Numbered from the stretch's first letter, positions 25,331-37,655 are shown. The stretch: DNA of 64,000 bases from Brachycybe producta (GCA_036925085.1 JAUPFP010000128.1:1-64000); one strand, 5' to 3'. The notes: generated by a model not told the origin, from the sequence alone. Numbers and translations are program-made.

Positions 25331-26095
25331 ATGCTGTTAATGATAAGTCAACAATCAATATCCCGTTTCAAAATATTCATGAAGGACATGTAATGGATCC
25401 ATTACGATTTCAAACAGACTGTGACCCGAAATCAACACAAGACGGATCTAGTCACCAGACGCAGCTGTTGCTTTAAAAAATATCACCTTTTAATTGTGAT
25501 GAAAATATTAATGGCATAAGATGAATGAAGCAAAAGTTTATCAGACATTTATGGTTTCACTCAGTAATATAGTCATATAATAGGCCCTAAACTGAAAAAT
25601 GTGTTAATAACCAAAGTGTTTTGTGTTTCCGTTTTATGCTTTTAGTGCCCTGGTGCATGCAACGCAACACTTTTGAATGATCGAGTTCGACTGCAAAATA
25701 TTGTTACAGGTGGCTGCTATAGAAAGACGTCGGATGTTTGTACACACAGAATATATTTTTCAGTCGAACTTGATAGCTCAAAAGTGCTTCGTGTTCCAAG
25801 GCATATCTGATGTACAGGCTTTAATGTTTACTTGTAAATTGCAATATAATTAATAACTAGTGATATTTGGAAACATTTTTAAGCAGAATCAAAGAACAAA
25901 TTAACAAGTTAATAATAACCCTACGTTTGGATCACACATGCTCATGGGGGGGGGGGGCTGAATAGATATTTATCTTGCTTTTGTCCCCCGCCACCCACTG
26001 GACAGCGCCACTATACAGTGGCTCACGCTGTGCTCCGTAGACGGTTTTGGAAAAATTCTACACAAAAATGTCAAACCATTAACATATTCAAAATG
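25330..26095. repeat. Right copy of the duplicated flank, downstream of the two-domain gene
   Basis: This is the counterpart of 20,500-22,960 without the minisatellite element. The segment with GGGGCTGAATAGATATTTAT at 25,953 belongs to a short dispersed motif also found at 22,803, 50,747 and 51,285, so part of the flank is itself a mobile repeat. A run of 11 G lies at 25,946. Confidence 0.75.
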
Positions 26096-26301
26096 TGATT
26101 ATGTATTTAGAATCTCTAATGAATATGCTAATGCTATTTGCATCATCCGAGTATGATAATTATTATAATTTAAAATACTGACAACAAACATCACCTGTTT
26201 TAATAAATATTGCTCAACGTGGAAAAGCCCAGCAAACTGTAAAGTAGGGGCAGGTATCGCACACTGACGAGTTTGCCCCATTACACAATCAGTTCCACCT
26301 T

Positions 26302-26700
26302 AAGGTGGGATTCTCTGCATCATGGAGGCCTGTGGTCGTACTGGTTTCAATAGTACTTTATCTGAGCAGTTCCTCTGATGCGTATGCATCTAGCAACCAG
26401 TGTGGTCGGCTGGCGTCTCTACTGTGCAGCTGCGTCAAGACGAATACAGTGGTAAGAGGGTCTTTCTGCCGAGTTTCTTAGTGCTTGTTGTAGTCTAATG
26501 AATTTGTTGTCATCCATTCGCGTCTTGCGTCTACAGGCCTAATGCTCTCCGAGCAGTATATAGATGCAAATGCACAGTAAAGACACCTGCCACACAGTTT
26601 GCTTGTTAGGGGCATACACATCAAAGGAACTGCTCAGATAAAGAAGTATTGAAATCAAACCGGGCTCATGACGCAGACGTGCTGGAAGAATCCCACCTTT
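26302..26700. mobile_element. Palindromic MITE-like element, about 400 bp
   Basis: The left end AAGGTGGGATTCT is mirrored at the right end as AGAATCCCACCTT. Further pairs are nested inside: TTTATCTGAGCAGTTCCT with GGAACTGCTCAGATAAAG, CGTCAAGACG with CGTCTTGCG, and GGCCTGTGG region with its partner around 26,535. The whole element is one imperfect inverted repeat without coding potential. The terminal motif TTAAGGTGG recurs at 50,745. Confidence 0.7.
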
Positions 26701-26704
26701 ACCT

Positions 26705-29700
26705 GTTCAGTCACCAGCAAACTTGAATACCTTCCCAAACCTATATTTCGTCATGGCCAACTTTATGTTGCCTTTTCCCCCGAGTAAAACGACATGAAGA
26801 TCTTAAGGTAAAAATTATTGACACTTCAATGCAAGGCAAATTAGTTACTCGAAATGTTGTATATATCGTGAAATTTTCTCAATCTGAGATATTGGGAGAC
26901 TATCACGCCCGTCGAAGACGGGTTTTCTTTCTAGTTTACTGATTATTTATTTATTTATGTTAGGTAGAGTTCGCAAAATGTTTTTGCTTGGCTCTGTGCG
27001 AGTTTGGACTACAAAAAATCAACATTAAACCTTGTTGCAAGCGTCTCTATAGTCAATTTGCTTGCGGCAGTGTGCGATCGGCAAAAAGAAATGAAAAAAT
27101 GTACATAACCACCACCCTTTTTGCTCGTGAGGGTAATTTTTTTTTAAGTAACACTTGGTTATATTTATATTTTTCCCCCACAATAGACTTGGCCGTTTAT
27201 TTTCTTAATTTGCACTAATGTACAGCTATATAGCTAGCAAAAACAAATGTTTGAAGCGTGCCAGTCAAAACCATTTTCCTTTCTCAATTATCATTCCACT
27301 TTTATTTCTTCACACAAAAGTGTGTTCACTTTACTTTTAAGATATTTTCTACTGTTAAAAACATTATTTCCTTGCGTGAATTTTAAATTTTTCTCGTCTT
27401 CCATTATGAAATCGGTCCTATAATGAATAATTCCGGCCCTCACGTAGATTATTAAGCGGCCCATCAGGAAGATACCCGATCGCCTTATAGACCAGTCAGC
27501 CGCTTCCTCCAGAAGTTCTAATCAACCAAATCACGAAATTCTGATAAAATGTCTCTTTGGCAAAATTGGCGCAACTAATTGACAATGTAACTTTGTGACT
27601 ATTTTGCAGTGACTGGACTCCAAGCAGACTCTCGCGAGAAAAATCTTAAAAAATAAAATCCTCGTGACTACTAAATTTTTTTTGGTTATTTTAAATTATA
27701 AATTTGACGCTAAAATTTATTTCTGTATACATACTGCATTACTATCTGTCATTAATAAAGTTCAATAGAACACTGAAATACACGCATAATGCGTTGGCTA
27801 ATAATAACTGTGTAGCGAAAATTTTCGTCAGCCCTGGGTGGGTTCTACACAGAAGTTCACATCCAATGCCATTCAGGACAAAAGAATAATTACATGTATT
27901 TGTCACCATTTTTTATTTAGTGTACAGCATTACCAAGACAGGAGTAAGCCGCATTAACACAGTTAATTGCGCACATGTCAGGAAAAACAGTGAAAGCTCA
28001 AACAGTTGAAAGCAGGAAACAATGGCAAGGTAATATCCCATAATTCGATCGGATTTGGCTAATAGAGCATCAACACCATTTGTGATTACGTGTAGTCAGT
28101 AGACACACTGTAAAAATACATTAGGTACATCGGCAGAAAAATAGGCATGTGCCGCAACTGTACCATAAAAGCAACTTTCTAAACTTATCTGGAAATGCAA
28201 CTGCTACACACTTAGAAGGTGGCGCTGAATAAGCGCCAAATGAAATAATGTCGTTTGTTCAATTTGGTGCTTATTCACCTGCATTATTTAGAAATTAGAA
28301 ACGGCTTCCAGCTAACATTTGCAATAATTTCTAACCTCTTTAAACATCTATTAAAAGTGGTTACTGTAACAAAGAACCCCAATGGTGCAAATGTTGCACT
28401 TTATTTTGGCTAAAAATAAACAGTACTTAAATCTTCTCTTAGATTTTTGCTTATGAAAACATAAAATACCCCGTATTCATATTGTTACGGATGCTGCAGT
28501 TGATTGTCACCTTTATTTTAATGTTTAGCTTGGTACATATTTAGTTGCTAAAACTGATAAAAACACATGACCACAAAAAAGCAAGTTGTGACCGTATTTT
28601 CCAATATAGCGACGTCCAATAATAATAAGTGCTTATACAGACTGAAGACTGCCAGCCATGTTGCATATCATAATAAAATATATGATTATGGCAATGTCAA
28701 CCATAAATATTACCATACCTTCTCTTTCTGTAGTCCTAAATGTGGTCAACAATCAAAAGGTCCGACCACAAGTGCAAACAAAAACACCCCTTCAGTTCAA
28801 TCCTAGAATTAGTCAATGCTTGGGCGAAGTGGGCCCATAGGTTTAACTTTCGAATGGAAAAGCTCATTAATTTTGTGACACAACCAAAGCTTAATAATTA
28901 AAAAATAGCGAAGCTAACTTCATTTTGATTAGTTGATCGTATATGAGGTCCATGATGTGACACCCTGTAGAAACAGAAGGTGAAACACTTAAGTCAAAAT
29001 TCAGTTTTGACAGTAAGGCACCCCTTGGTGCACAGATGTTCGAACATGGGTGGCCCGAATTCTAGAGAATTCGTGGAACCAAGTCCGACCGTGAGAAAAT
29101 TGGAAATAACTTCCAAGAATATTTCTGATTATGATTTAATATCCCCGGCCCAGGGCAATGATTGGCCCAGTTGGTCAATCATTACGCCCTGAGGTGACAG
29201 TTGCCACTCCCAGGAGACCGGACAAGTGAGCCTGAGACTTGAGTGTGAGGACAGTCAGAGTAGAGTTCAGACTAGAGAGTTGGTCTTGAGAATTCAAGAA
29301 GTACCCCTGAACCAGAGTCTAGAGTTCAGAGAGTAAAGATCTGACTTAGAGAATAATATTATGTAAAAGTAATAATAATTATGTAATCAAGAGCAAGTAA
29401 AGAGTTATATTCAAAATACATAAACCAGTGTCATAATTGTGTATTTTGGACTGTATTGGGTTTCTGTACTCCTAAAATAGAGGAGTATCCAGCAGAAGGT
29501 ACTCAGACATAGCCTGAGTCCCTCTGCCTGGAGCCTCCAGCAACTCAACGAAAAGAACTAGAGTTACTTCGGCATCGTCACGCCCTATATCCAAAGATCC
29601 CTAGGAAAGACGGTCTTTTTGTGGGCCGTGCCAGGCGAGGCAAGTAAATGTCGCGCCCGGTGAACCCAACCCCCAGAGGTTCAACAACAGTAGAGGCTGG

Positions 29701-30660
29701 TCCGCAGCAGTCGACAACAGAGTCGACCCCGGCACCACCGATTCTGCAGAGGGAACAACGTCGTCAACGAGGACGAAGTTCCTCGTGCATCGTCGGTAAT
29801 GGAGCCAAAGGTACAAGAGGTGGGCCAGCATCGTCACAATGAATATCGAAAGCCAAGTTTGTATCTGCCATTTTTATACATTACATTGTTCTGAAAAACA
29901 TCTTAGACCTGTGTTTTTTTCATAGATTTGCGAGTGCTGAATCCAAACCTGGCAACCAAATTGCCCTGTCGCATCCAGAAAGCTCAACTACCCTAGGAGA
30001 CGTAGACCGAGGTTATTTGTAAATGAGGCCTACTCTCTTGTTGAGCAAAAATTAATTAATAAATTAACATATGAACAACTACAACTTCCTTTAAGGTGGG
30101 CTATATATAAATATTTCATTCTATACTTCCCCTTATAGATGGTGCCACATTAAATTTCATAGCATACATACTTATTAGGCCTATTGGGATTAGTTCTGTT
30201 GAAAAATGCATGGTGGAAAATTAGTTTTTAAAAATATTTTAATAAACTAAATGAATTTAAAAAACACATTAACATGATCCCAAATAATGTACCTTTCAAC
30301 AACAAAAAATGGTATTATTTCTTAAAATTTCTGAACCCATGTTAATATCCATAGGCAGAATATTATACTAATTAATTCATTGAACTGCAATCTAGTTAAG
30401 CCATAAAACATTCTAAACCCCTATTAACATTATCCACCACTGAGCAACACCATATGGGCAAATAGAGGCTCACAAAGTAGGCCCCTAATTACACAATTAA
30501 ACGCTGGCTTAAAAAAATTTCAGTATCAATTGGAGACGGTGGCCTTATCTAGCGCTACAGGGACAAATTAAATGTTTATAAAGCCATTTTAATAATAAAA
30601 AGTAGGCCTATAAATAAATAATTATAGGCCATTTGGGGCCCCCCATGGCTCCGCGCCCTG
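26705..30660. other. Roughly 4 kb without a recognisable gene
   Basis: Both strands were read for protein families and none found; open frames are short (under 80 codons) and carry no known motif. The piece 28,956-29,590 begins TGTGACACC and has an LTR-like look, followed by an arginine-rich frame at 29,648-29,842. I could not find matching LTR ends, a target duplication or Gag motifs, so it stays unassigned. A small palindrome TAGGCCTATAA/TTATAGGCC lies at 30,603-30,630. Confidence 0.4.
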
Positions 30661-30863
30661 TGTGGGTTCCCTCCTGGAAAAATCATGCAGAATTCTGTAA
30701 GGTTTTATTCATTTTCTTACTGTGCATTGACTTTCTGCAGAACTTTTGAAATTCTTCATATTTTTATTCTGTAGAATTTATCTGCACACTGTGTATAACA
30801 TTTCACTTGGAAATTGTAATGTTGTTACATAGTTAAATTCTGTAGAACTATTCTGCAGAAAAC

Positions 30864-31228
30864 TGTTAGAGGTACTTTATTTGTCATTTACGTTTTACAC
30901 TTTTTATAAAAAACATATTCACCACTGACCACCACCAAAAGTAGAAAAGCATAAAAAACGATTACATGAATTGGAAAATACACTCTCTGAATTTTTGCAA
31001 GAAAGTTGTCAACTTTATATACATATATGTATTGTGCAGGTGCGACCTAATTACGATCATTAAGTCACAGGTGCAGCTCTTAATTTAATCAGAATTCTAG
31101 TAACTATAAGTCACAGATCTTCGTTTGAAAAGAAACAATTCAACCGTAGCATGAAACACTAAATATCATTGTCACCATTGAATTGATACATCCTGGAATT
31201 TAAAGCTTCTAGGACGCCAATCCTAACA
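30864..31228 (-). repeat. Copia LTR (3' LTR in element sense)
   Basis: 365-bp LTR bounded by TG..CA and complete. It is preceded in the element's sense by a polypurine tract. It matches the pieces 36,216-36,415 and 41,670-41,834 except for T/A at the twelfth to fifteenth bases and an A/G about 90 bp into the second half. Confidence 0.93.
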
Positions 31229-31240
31229 TTCCCCCTTTGC
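31229..31240 (-). other. Polypurine tract of the copia element
   Basis: On the minus strand GCAAAGGGGGAA lies directly against the 3' LTR. This is the expected second-strand priming site. Confidence 0.85.
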
Positions 31241-31327
31241 GTACAGAAGTTTTATTCTACTCTTTAGTTATTTTACAACAATGCCCAATTTTTTATTGCA
31301 ACTTTGAATTTTTTCAAAACTCAGGCT

Positions 31328-32090
31328 CTAGGTCAACAAATCAGCTTCCATCTCTTCTGACCGTACAAATTGCAGACTAATATTTTCCTTTTGCACTTCA
31401 TCACGAATGAAAAAATATTTTCGATTAATATGTTTTGTTCTTGACTGTTGATTAAGACTCTGAATCCAATCAATAGCAGATTTACTATCAGATTTCACAA
31501 TAAGTGGAGTTGTCACATAGTTTTCCATGTTTAATTCTGATATTAAGCTAACACTCCATTTGAGTTCCCTGACGCCTTCACAAATAGCCATAAGCTCGGC
31601 TTCACAAGTTGACAGAGCTACAAGTCTTTGTTTCTGGCTCTTCCAGCTAACAAGTGCATCACCTAGCTTAACTGTATAGCCTGAAAAAGATTTTGCATCC
31701 TTTGTAGAACACCAACTTGCATCAGTACTGGCTTCTAATTTGCCTTCTTTCCTGCTATATTTTAGGCTATATTCCCCAGCTCCCTTCAAGTATCTGTAAA
31801 TTCGCTTTACTGCTGTTAAATGTATCTGTTTAGGGTCTTGGTTATACTTAGACAGTTGGCTAACATGAAATGTTATATCTGGCCTTGTTCCCACAGAAAG
31901 GTACATAAGTGATCCCATCATCTCTTGGTATTCCTTTTGACTAACTGGTGGTGAATCCTTATCTTGGTCTAAGTCTTGGTTGGGATCCCCTGGTGTTTTT
32001 ACTGGATTACATTCATGCATTCCAAATCTTTGTAGTATTTTATTAACATATTTCTTTTGAGATAGCTCAAATCCCTCTTTAGTCTCATTA
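31328..32090 (-). pseudogene. Copia pol, C-terminal RT and RNase H part
   Basis: The frame encodes the end of the reverse transcriptase (SQKKYVNKIL, GSLMYLSVGTRPDI) and the RNase H domain (STDASW, CEAELMA, KSDSKSAI). It ends near the LTR, as in complete copia elements. The open frame extends to 32,131, but its first dozen codons derive from the inserted LTR. Sequence identity to copia RNase H is clear by motif. It is cut off from the rest of pol by the solo LTR, so it can no longer be translated as part of a polyprotein. Confidence 0.9.
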
Positions 32091-32094
32091 ATTT

Positions 32095-32780
32095 TGTGAG
32101 CTTTTGACATCAACCAATATTTTATTACCAACCTTTAGATGACATTTTCTACTTTTCGTTTCTTCTCTGAGCAGTATGACACCTGCACAGAGAAGATCCG
32201 AGCTGTAGAGAGAGCTGGATGGAGATAGATTGTAGTCACTCTTCTGCATGGGGGTGAAATCAATGCAGGAGAGTGGCGGCCATCTCTCTCTCTTCCGGTT
32301 GATGCTGATATACATCTTCTCCATCGGTATTCCGACTAGAGAAGATGTTGTAGCTGCTGAGAATCGTATAGCTCCTGCCCTATGAAACCTCCGGCCTCTG
32401 AAGAGAAGTTATTTACATAAACATAAAGACAACGCTACTTCTTGTTACAACACTTTTATTCATTCCTTGTAAGAAGTACAGATACAAGGGTGAATAGTAA
32501 AATACTAACTGGAAATCCTCAGGCCCATGATTTGGAATGTATCGCAAAAACAGGCAAAGGAAAGAACTGAGGAACAAAGAGGAACATGGTCCTTTTATAC
32601 CTTGGACCTGTGTACACCTGCGAGGTGTAACCAGGTCCAAGTGACCATGGTCCTTTATGTATCAATCCGCCACTTGGGCATGAGTCAGAAAGGTGAGTCA
32701 GAGAGGAGGGAGGGACGGTTGAGAGTTGTTTACCCCCCAGGCTATGGTTTTGGCGGGATCACGATTTACAGCGTGTTACA
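32095..32780 (-). mobile_element. Solo LTR (686 bp) inserted in the copia reverse transcriptase
   Basis: The insert is flanked by identical ATTT duplications at 32,091-32,094 and 32,781-32,784, and its ends read TGTGAG...GTTACA on the plus strand (TG..CA in either direction). On the minus strand a TATA motif (GGTATAAAAGG, about 32,590) precedes an AATAAAAG polyadenylation motif (about 32,450), so it was transcribed leftwards. It carries a hairpin around 32,602-32,641 (TTGGACCTG...CAGGTCCAA). No internal gene is present, consistent with LTR-LTR recombination. The family is unknown. Excising the insert and one ATTT leaves the RT reading frame continuous, so it landed after the copia copy. Confidence 0.85.
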
Positions 32781-32784
32781 ATTT

Positions 32785-33394
32785 CCAGACCTAGAAATGT
32801 ATTTAATCCATTTGTCTCTGTCATTTCAAAATGACTCTTTATTTTCTCCATAATTTGGTTGATGATACTTTCATTGCTTCCTGCAACCAAGATGTCATCC
32901 ACATATATTCCCAAAAATAAAATTTCCCCATCTTTTTGGTACTTGTAAACACATGGGTCACTCTTTAGTCTTTGCAACTTGAAGCTGACAAGAATTTCAT
33001 TTAATTTTTCGTTCCAACAACGGCCTGATTGGGGGAGTCCATATAAACTTTTTTGTAGTTCACAGACTTTCCCTTCATCTCCAGGTTGGACAAAACCTTC
33101 AGGCTGCTCCATATATAGTTTCTCTTTTAAATCACCATAAAGGTAAGCTGTTTTCACATCATATTGCTTTATCTTCAACTTTAACTGTGATGCTAGTGCA
33201 ACTAAAATTCTTAGGGATTCCAGTTTCATAACTGGAGCAAAAGATGCTTTGTAATCAATTCCTAATCTTTGACTACAACCTACTGCAACTAATCTGGCCT
33301 TTCGTTTGTGTGTTGTTCCATCTGGGTTTTCTTTCAAATCAAATACCCACTTCTTATGACTTTCATGTCCTTTGTTCTTATAACCAGTTTCCAT
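32785..33394 (-). pseudogene. Copia reverse transcriptase, N-terminal and catalytic part
   Basis: The frame (open from 33,394) shows WVFDLKENPDG, ARLVAVGCSQ, YDVKTAYL, SLYGLPQSGRCW and the catalytic YVDD (about residues 164-167 of the frame), the standard RT palm motifs of copia. It ends abruptly at FLGLEI, where the solo LTR begins. Upstream it is out of frame with the integrase: an indel of one or two bases near 33,350-33,360, by KVIRS/KKWVFD, separates the two frames. The Asp of YDV and both Asp of YVDD are present. Confidence 0.92.
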
Positions 33395-34890
33395 ACCTCA
33401 TGGGATGCCAGGGATTGCATTTCTTCATCCATTGCCACTTTCCAGTCCTCAGAATAAGGCACAACCATAGCCTCACTATAGTTATCTGGAATAATTTTCC
33501 CCCCTTCAATAGAAATACTGGCTTCATGTCTTGATGTTAATCTATTTGATCGTCTTACACCCTGCAATATTAATCTTTCTTCTCTTTCCAACATTTCTAC
33601 CTGATGTCTTGCTCTGACTAACTCATTTGTGTCACCTAGTTTGCGGCCAGGCCTCCGTACCTGGTTTGGTGCTTCTATAGTTTCATTAGGATCCCTATCC
33701 TGATGTAAAGTTTCTTCCTGTTCTAAGTGTTCTTCCTCATGGCTGTTTTGATTTTGCTGTTCATATCCCAAGTACTCATATTCAGGGCCCCCACAGGTCA
33801 TTTCACTTAATAAGGTAGCCCCCTTTTGGTGTTCATCAAACCTAACTGATCTTGATTCATGCACTAAATTGTCTATTGGGTTGTACACCCTATAAGCTTT
33901 TCTCTTCTGGGAATAGCCAACAAGGATTCCTTTGTCTGCTTTTGGCTCTAACTTATTCCTTTTATTTTTTGCGACATAGTAATATGCTAAGCATCCAAAT
34001 ACGCGTAGGTGTGTTACAGTTGGTTTCCTTCCCGTCCATTTTTCAAATGGAGTATTGCAACTATTCTTTATTGGGGTACGATTTTTAAGGTACGCTGCTG
34101 TAGCTATTGCTTCAGCCCAGAATTCTAGAGGGAGTTTTGCATCTAATAGTATTGTTCTAGCCTTATCTAACAATATTCTATTTGCCCTTTCAGCAACTCC
34201 ATTGCTTTGGGGTGAATATGGGACAGTTCTTTGATGTTGGATACCATTTTCCCTACATAGATTTTCGAATCTTTTATTAACAAATTCTAATCCATTATCT
34301 GATCTAATGCTTTTAATCTTAAAACCCACTTCATTTTCTCGTAGTGTTTTGAACTCCATGAAGCAATCAAAAGTTTCATCTTTAGTTTTAAGGAAATAAA
34401 CAAAAATTCGCCTGCTAAATGAGTCAACTAACACAAAAATGTATTTTGCTCCACCCAGTGATACCTTTGGCATGGGCCAACACAGATCCATGTGGATTAG
34501 CTCTAGTGGTTTTGTTTCAGTTTTTATTTCAATATCTCCATAAGGTTTTTGGACCATTTTACCTCTTACACATGGTTCACAGGTTCTTAATTTTCCAGGT
34601 TTGAAAGCCATTCCTTTTACCATTCCTTGTTGTTGTAACTGGTCCAGGTAATCTTCTCCTAAATGCCCAAGTCTCTTGTGCCACAACTCTTTTTCTGTGC
34701 CTTGCAGTGTATCTTCCAGCTTTGCAGTCATACATTCTCTAGTTGTCTCTGGTTCCTGAAATCTTAATTTTGTTTTTAATACAAACATTCTATTCTTCTC
34801 AAAAGCTTCCCCAATAAGATCGCCCTTTTGATTTATAACTTTTGCCCCATTATTCTCAAAAACAATTTGATTCCCCTTAATAAACTTCTA
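33350..34890 (-). pseudogene. Copia integrase
   Basis: The main open frame starts at 34,788 (484 residues). Domains in order: GAG-pre-integrase HHCC zinc finger (H37, H42, C70, C73), integrase core with D101 (HMDLCWP), D164 (IRSDNGLEF) and E200 (NGVAERANR), and then FGCLAYYYV and GILVGYS, typical of the copia C-terminal region. All DDE residues are intact. The frame is lost downstream at the indel near 33.35 kb. Upstream, homology continues past the first Met to about 34,890 in the same frame, so the Met at 34,788 is not a true start. Confidence 0.92.
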
Positions 34891-34909
34891 ACAGATAATA
34901 GGTTTGTTC

Positions 34910-36073
34910 TTAGTTTTGGTACGTGTAGTTTTGGTACGTACGTTGTACCAAAATGTTCTTTTCTTGCCCATCGCATAGAGTTGTGGTGAGTTTCACATTT
35001 CCTCTTGCCACAGCCTTGATGGATCGTCCGTCCTCAGCCAAGTTGACTTCACTGTTCATGGGTGTGGCATCATCCATCCAGTCGATCCTTGGAGACATAT
35101 GCACTGTGCATCCCGAATCCAGGGTCCACAGCTCTGTTCCAGATGTACAGTCCTCAGTTGGGTAACTTGCTTCATCAGGTTGTAGGTTAGACATGTTCCA
35201 AGCATGTTCAGAGTAATCTTGCCTTGCGATGCTAGCCATTTGTCTACCTTGTCCATAACTCCTGGCACTGTGTTTACCCCAGCCCCTACCCCTGTCAGTT
35301 CTGAATCCATTTTGTGATGATTCATTTTTATGTCGGTGCCAACAATCCTTGGCTAAGTGTCCGACCTTTTCACACACAAAACATTTTCCTGGTTGATGTT
35401 GTGGTCTTGATACTCCCCGAAATGTTCTTGCCTTAAAAGCTCTCTCTGTGTTTGGGTTACTTGTGTGATTTAAGCCCCGTTTGCAGTTTAATCGTATTTC
35501 TTCCTCCTGAAGAGCTTGCTGCACATATTCAATTGTTGCTGCTCTTTGAGGCCTCAGTACAGCTGCTACTGCTTCCATTTTGGGTGGTAGGCCTCTGACA
35601 ATGTGGTACACAATTTCCCTAGTTGGGATTACTTGCCCTAAGGCAGCACTCCGGGTTGCCATGCTTCTAGCCCGGGTTATGTAACAGTCTACAGATTCAT
35701 TAGTTCCCATTTGTATGTTTTTTAATTCTAATGATATATCAATCCGTCTGTCCTCAATGTTCCCAGCATGTGTCTGTTTTAATTGGTCCCAAACGTTTTT
35801 AGCCTTCCTTTCCCCAATAAATAACCCAGCTTGTTCTGTTGATAAAGTACATACAATGATTCCAAAGGCTTCATCGTTCTTTTCCTCCCATGCAGCTCTT
35901 ATGATGGATTCTGATGATCCTGGTTGTCCTTCATTTGGTGGTTCTGGATCTTCTAGGATGGTCTTGTATAGTTTCCTAGTCCTCAATATTGTGCTGATTT
36001 TTAGTTCCCAGATGTGATAATTGTCCCCTGTTAGGAGGTCAATTCTGTTCAGTGATATGTGAGTGGTCGTCAT
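34910..36073 (-). CDS. Copia Gag-protease
   Basis: 387 residues from the Met at 36,073. The N-terminal two-thirds is the copia Gag fold (LTGDNYHIWELKI, AKNVWDQLKQTH, RGLPPKMEAV). A CCHC zinc knuckle lies at residues 231-244 (C231, C234, H239, C244). The aspartic protease active site is at 319-321 (LDSGCTVHM). The frame stops right after a 15-bp in-frame tandem duplication (TAGTTTTGGTACGT at 34,911 and 34,926 on the plus strand). Beyond it the homologous text continues in a different frame, with a second shift near 34,870. Gag itself looks intact; the Gag-Pol fusion is broken. Confidence 0.93.
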   Translation of the reverse strand: MTTTHISLNRIDLLTGDNYHIWELKISTILRTRKLYKTILEDPEPPNEGQPGSSESIIRAAWEEKNDEAFGIIVCTLSTEQAGLFIGERKAKNVWDQLKQTHAGNIEDRRIDISLELKNIQMGTNESVDCYITRARSMATRSAALGQVIPTREIVYHIVRGLPPKMEAVAAVLRPQRAATIEYVQQALQEEEIRLNCKRGLNHTSNPNTERAFKARTFRGVSRPQHQPGKCFVCEKVGHLAKDCWHRHKNESSQNGFRTDRGRGWGKHSARSYGQGRQMASIARQDYSEHAWNMSNLQPDEASYPTEDCTSGTELWTLDSGCTVHMSPRIDWMDDATPMNSEVNLAEDGRSIKAVARGNVKLTTTLCDGQEKNILVQRTYQNYTYQN

Positions 36074-36202
36074 TTTCTTTCTTTGATGTTGAAGTATTTT
36101 GGGCTGTCAATCCCAAATATTCAAAGTTCTTTATCCGTTGGTTGATGCACAAAATTCACTTTTCTTTCACCCCTTTTTAACACCACTCGTTTGTAGAACC
36201 AC

Positions 36203-36214
36203 GCTCTGCTACCA
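36203..36214 (-). other. Primer-binding site of the copia element
   Basis: On the minus strand TGGTAGCAGAGC begins one base after the LTR. It is complementary to the 3' end (..CTCTGCTACCA) of animal initiator methionine tRNA over 11 of 12 bases. This is the usual primer of many copia elements. Confidence 0.8.
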
Positions 36215-37567
36215 ATGTTAGAGGTACTTAATTTGTCATTTACGTTTTACACTTTTTATAAAAAACATATTCACCACTGACCACCACCAAAAGTAGAAAA
36301 GCATAAAAAACGATTACATGAATTGGAAAATACACTCTCTGAATTTTTGCAAGAAAGTTGTCAACTTTATATACATATATGTATTGTGCAGGTGCGACCT
36401 AATTACGATCATTAAGAGGGTTACAGAGCGCCACGGACGTTTTTTTGACAGACGACATTATGATTGCAGTGTCTGACGTCAGAGGCGCCACTTGTATTGA
36501 ATTAGCATAGACATAATGCTAATTTAAATTTCAAACATACAGTTAGGTTTGGTAGTCATTATCTGGAGACATATAAGTTTTTAAAATGTGATTAAAACTG
36601 TAATAAATATTAGATTGTTTAATGGAACAGATTAAAAAAATTTCAGACTTTAAATCTGCCTCTAAATATTTTTAATTAAATATTTAAAAAGGTGTTTTTT
36701 TTTTCTATGCAAAATCTCATAGAAGAAAAAAAGCTACATATTTGGTATCCATTATCTTTGTTTTACAAAAGAGATAATAGTAAAATAAAAAAATGTGGTG
36801 GTAGATTTATTTGTTTTCTATAAGAACAATTAAATTTCATTACCTAATTGCATGTGTATATTTTTATATTGAAGTAAAAGTCGTAATGGGCCAATTTTTT
36901 CAGATCAATAAAAATCTGATTGAGTCAAGGCCTGGTTAGAGAGTACATGACGTCACATTACACATAATATTCTATTATGTAAACTATGTGTATGTTTTGT
37001 TTTAGATAGAAAATGTTGACCGCCATGATTGTTTTTGCTGGGTGTAAGTGATGTCTAAAAATTCATTTACTCTACTTACATGCATGCTAGAAGAAATTTG
37101 ATGAATTCCTCTAAAAGATCTGGTGGAGTTTTATAAACATATAAAATTTCATGCAGAAATATGTATTTATAACCTTAGATGATTACCTTGAAGTTCATGA
37201 AAAACCCCATCGGCATCAAATAATTACAGCTATGTCCTGTACTATAGAGCATAGCAAGAGCACCCAATTTCAAATTGTACAGTTACTATAGAGTTATTAT
37301 GGAGTCTATAGTATCTCAATGGCAACTGTCAAATTTGAAATGGGCGTGCTCATTCTTCTAAAAGGTGGGATGGGTAAATTTAAAAATAAGAAAACAAGAG
37401 CAAGAAAAGAAGACATGGCATAAAATTTTAGATTGTGTTCCTCTCAACCAAAGCCTCTATGGCACCTTATAGAAGGTTATGTCTAACCTAGGTTTATAGG
37501 TTGCCATGGAAACAGACAGCCTATATTTTATAAAAAAAAGGCATTACAACAAAAAAAATAATGTATT

Positions 37568-37570
<3 letters not shown>

Positions 37571-37649
<79 letters not shown>
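37571..37649. repeat. (TA)n microsatellite
   Basis: About 39 uninterrupted TA dinucleotides inside the left foldback arm. The mirrored position in the right arm (about 40,810) has only ATACATATAAATA-type remnants. Confidence 0.95.

Positions 37650-37655
<6 letters not shown>

Noticed and set aside
28956-29842. Possible solo LTR plus gag fragment
   Set aside because: TGTGACACC start and an arginine-rich frame are suggestive, but no CA end, target duplication, primer site or Gag motif could be shown.
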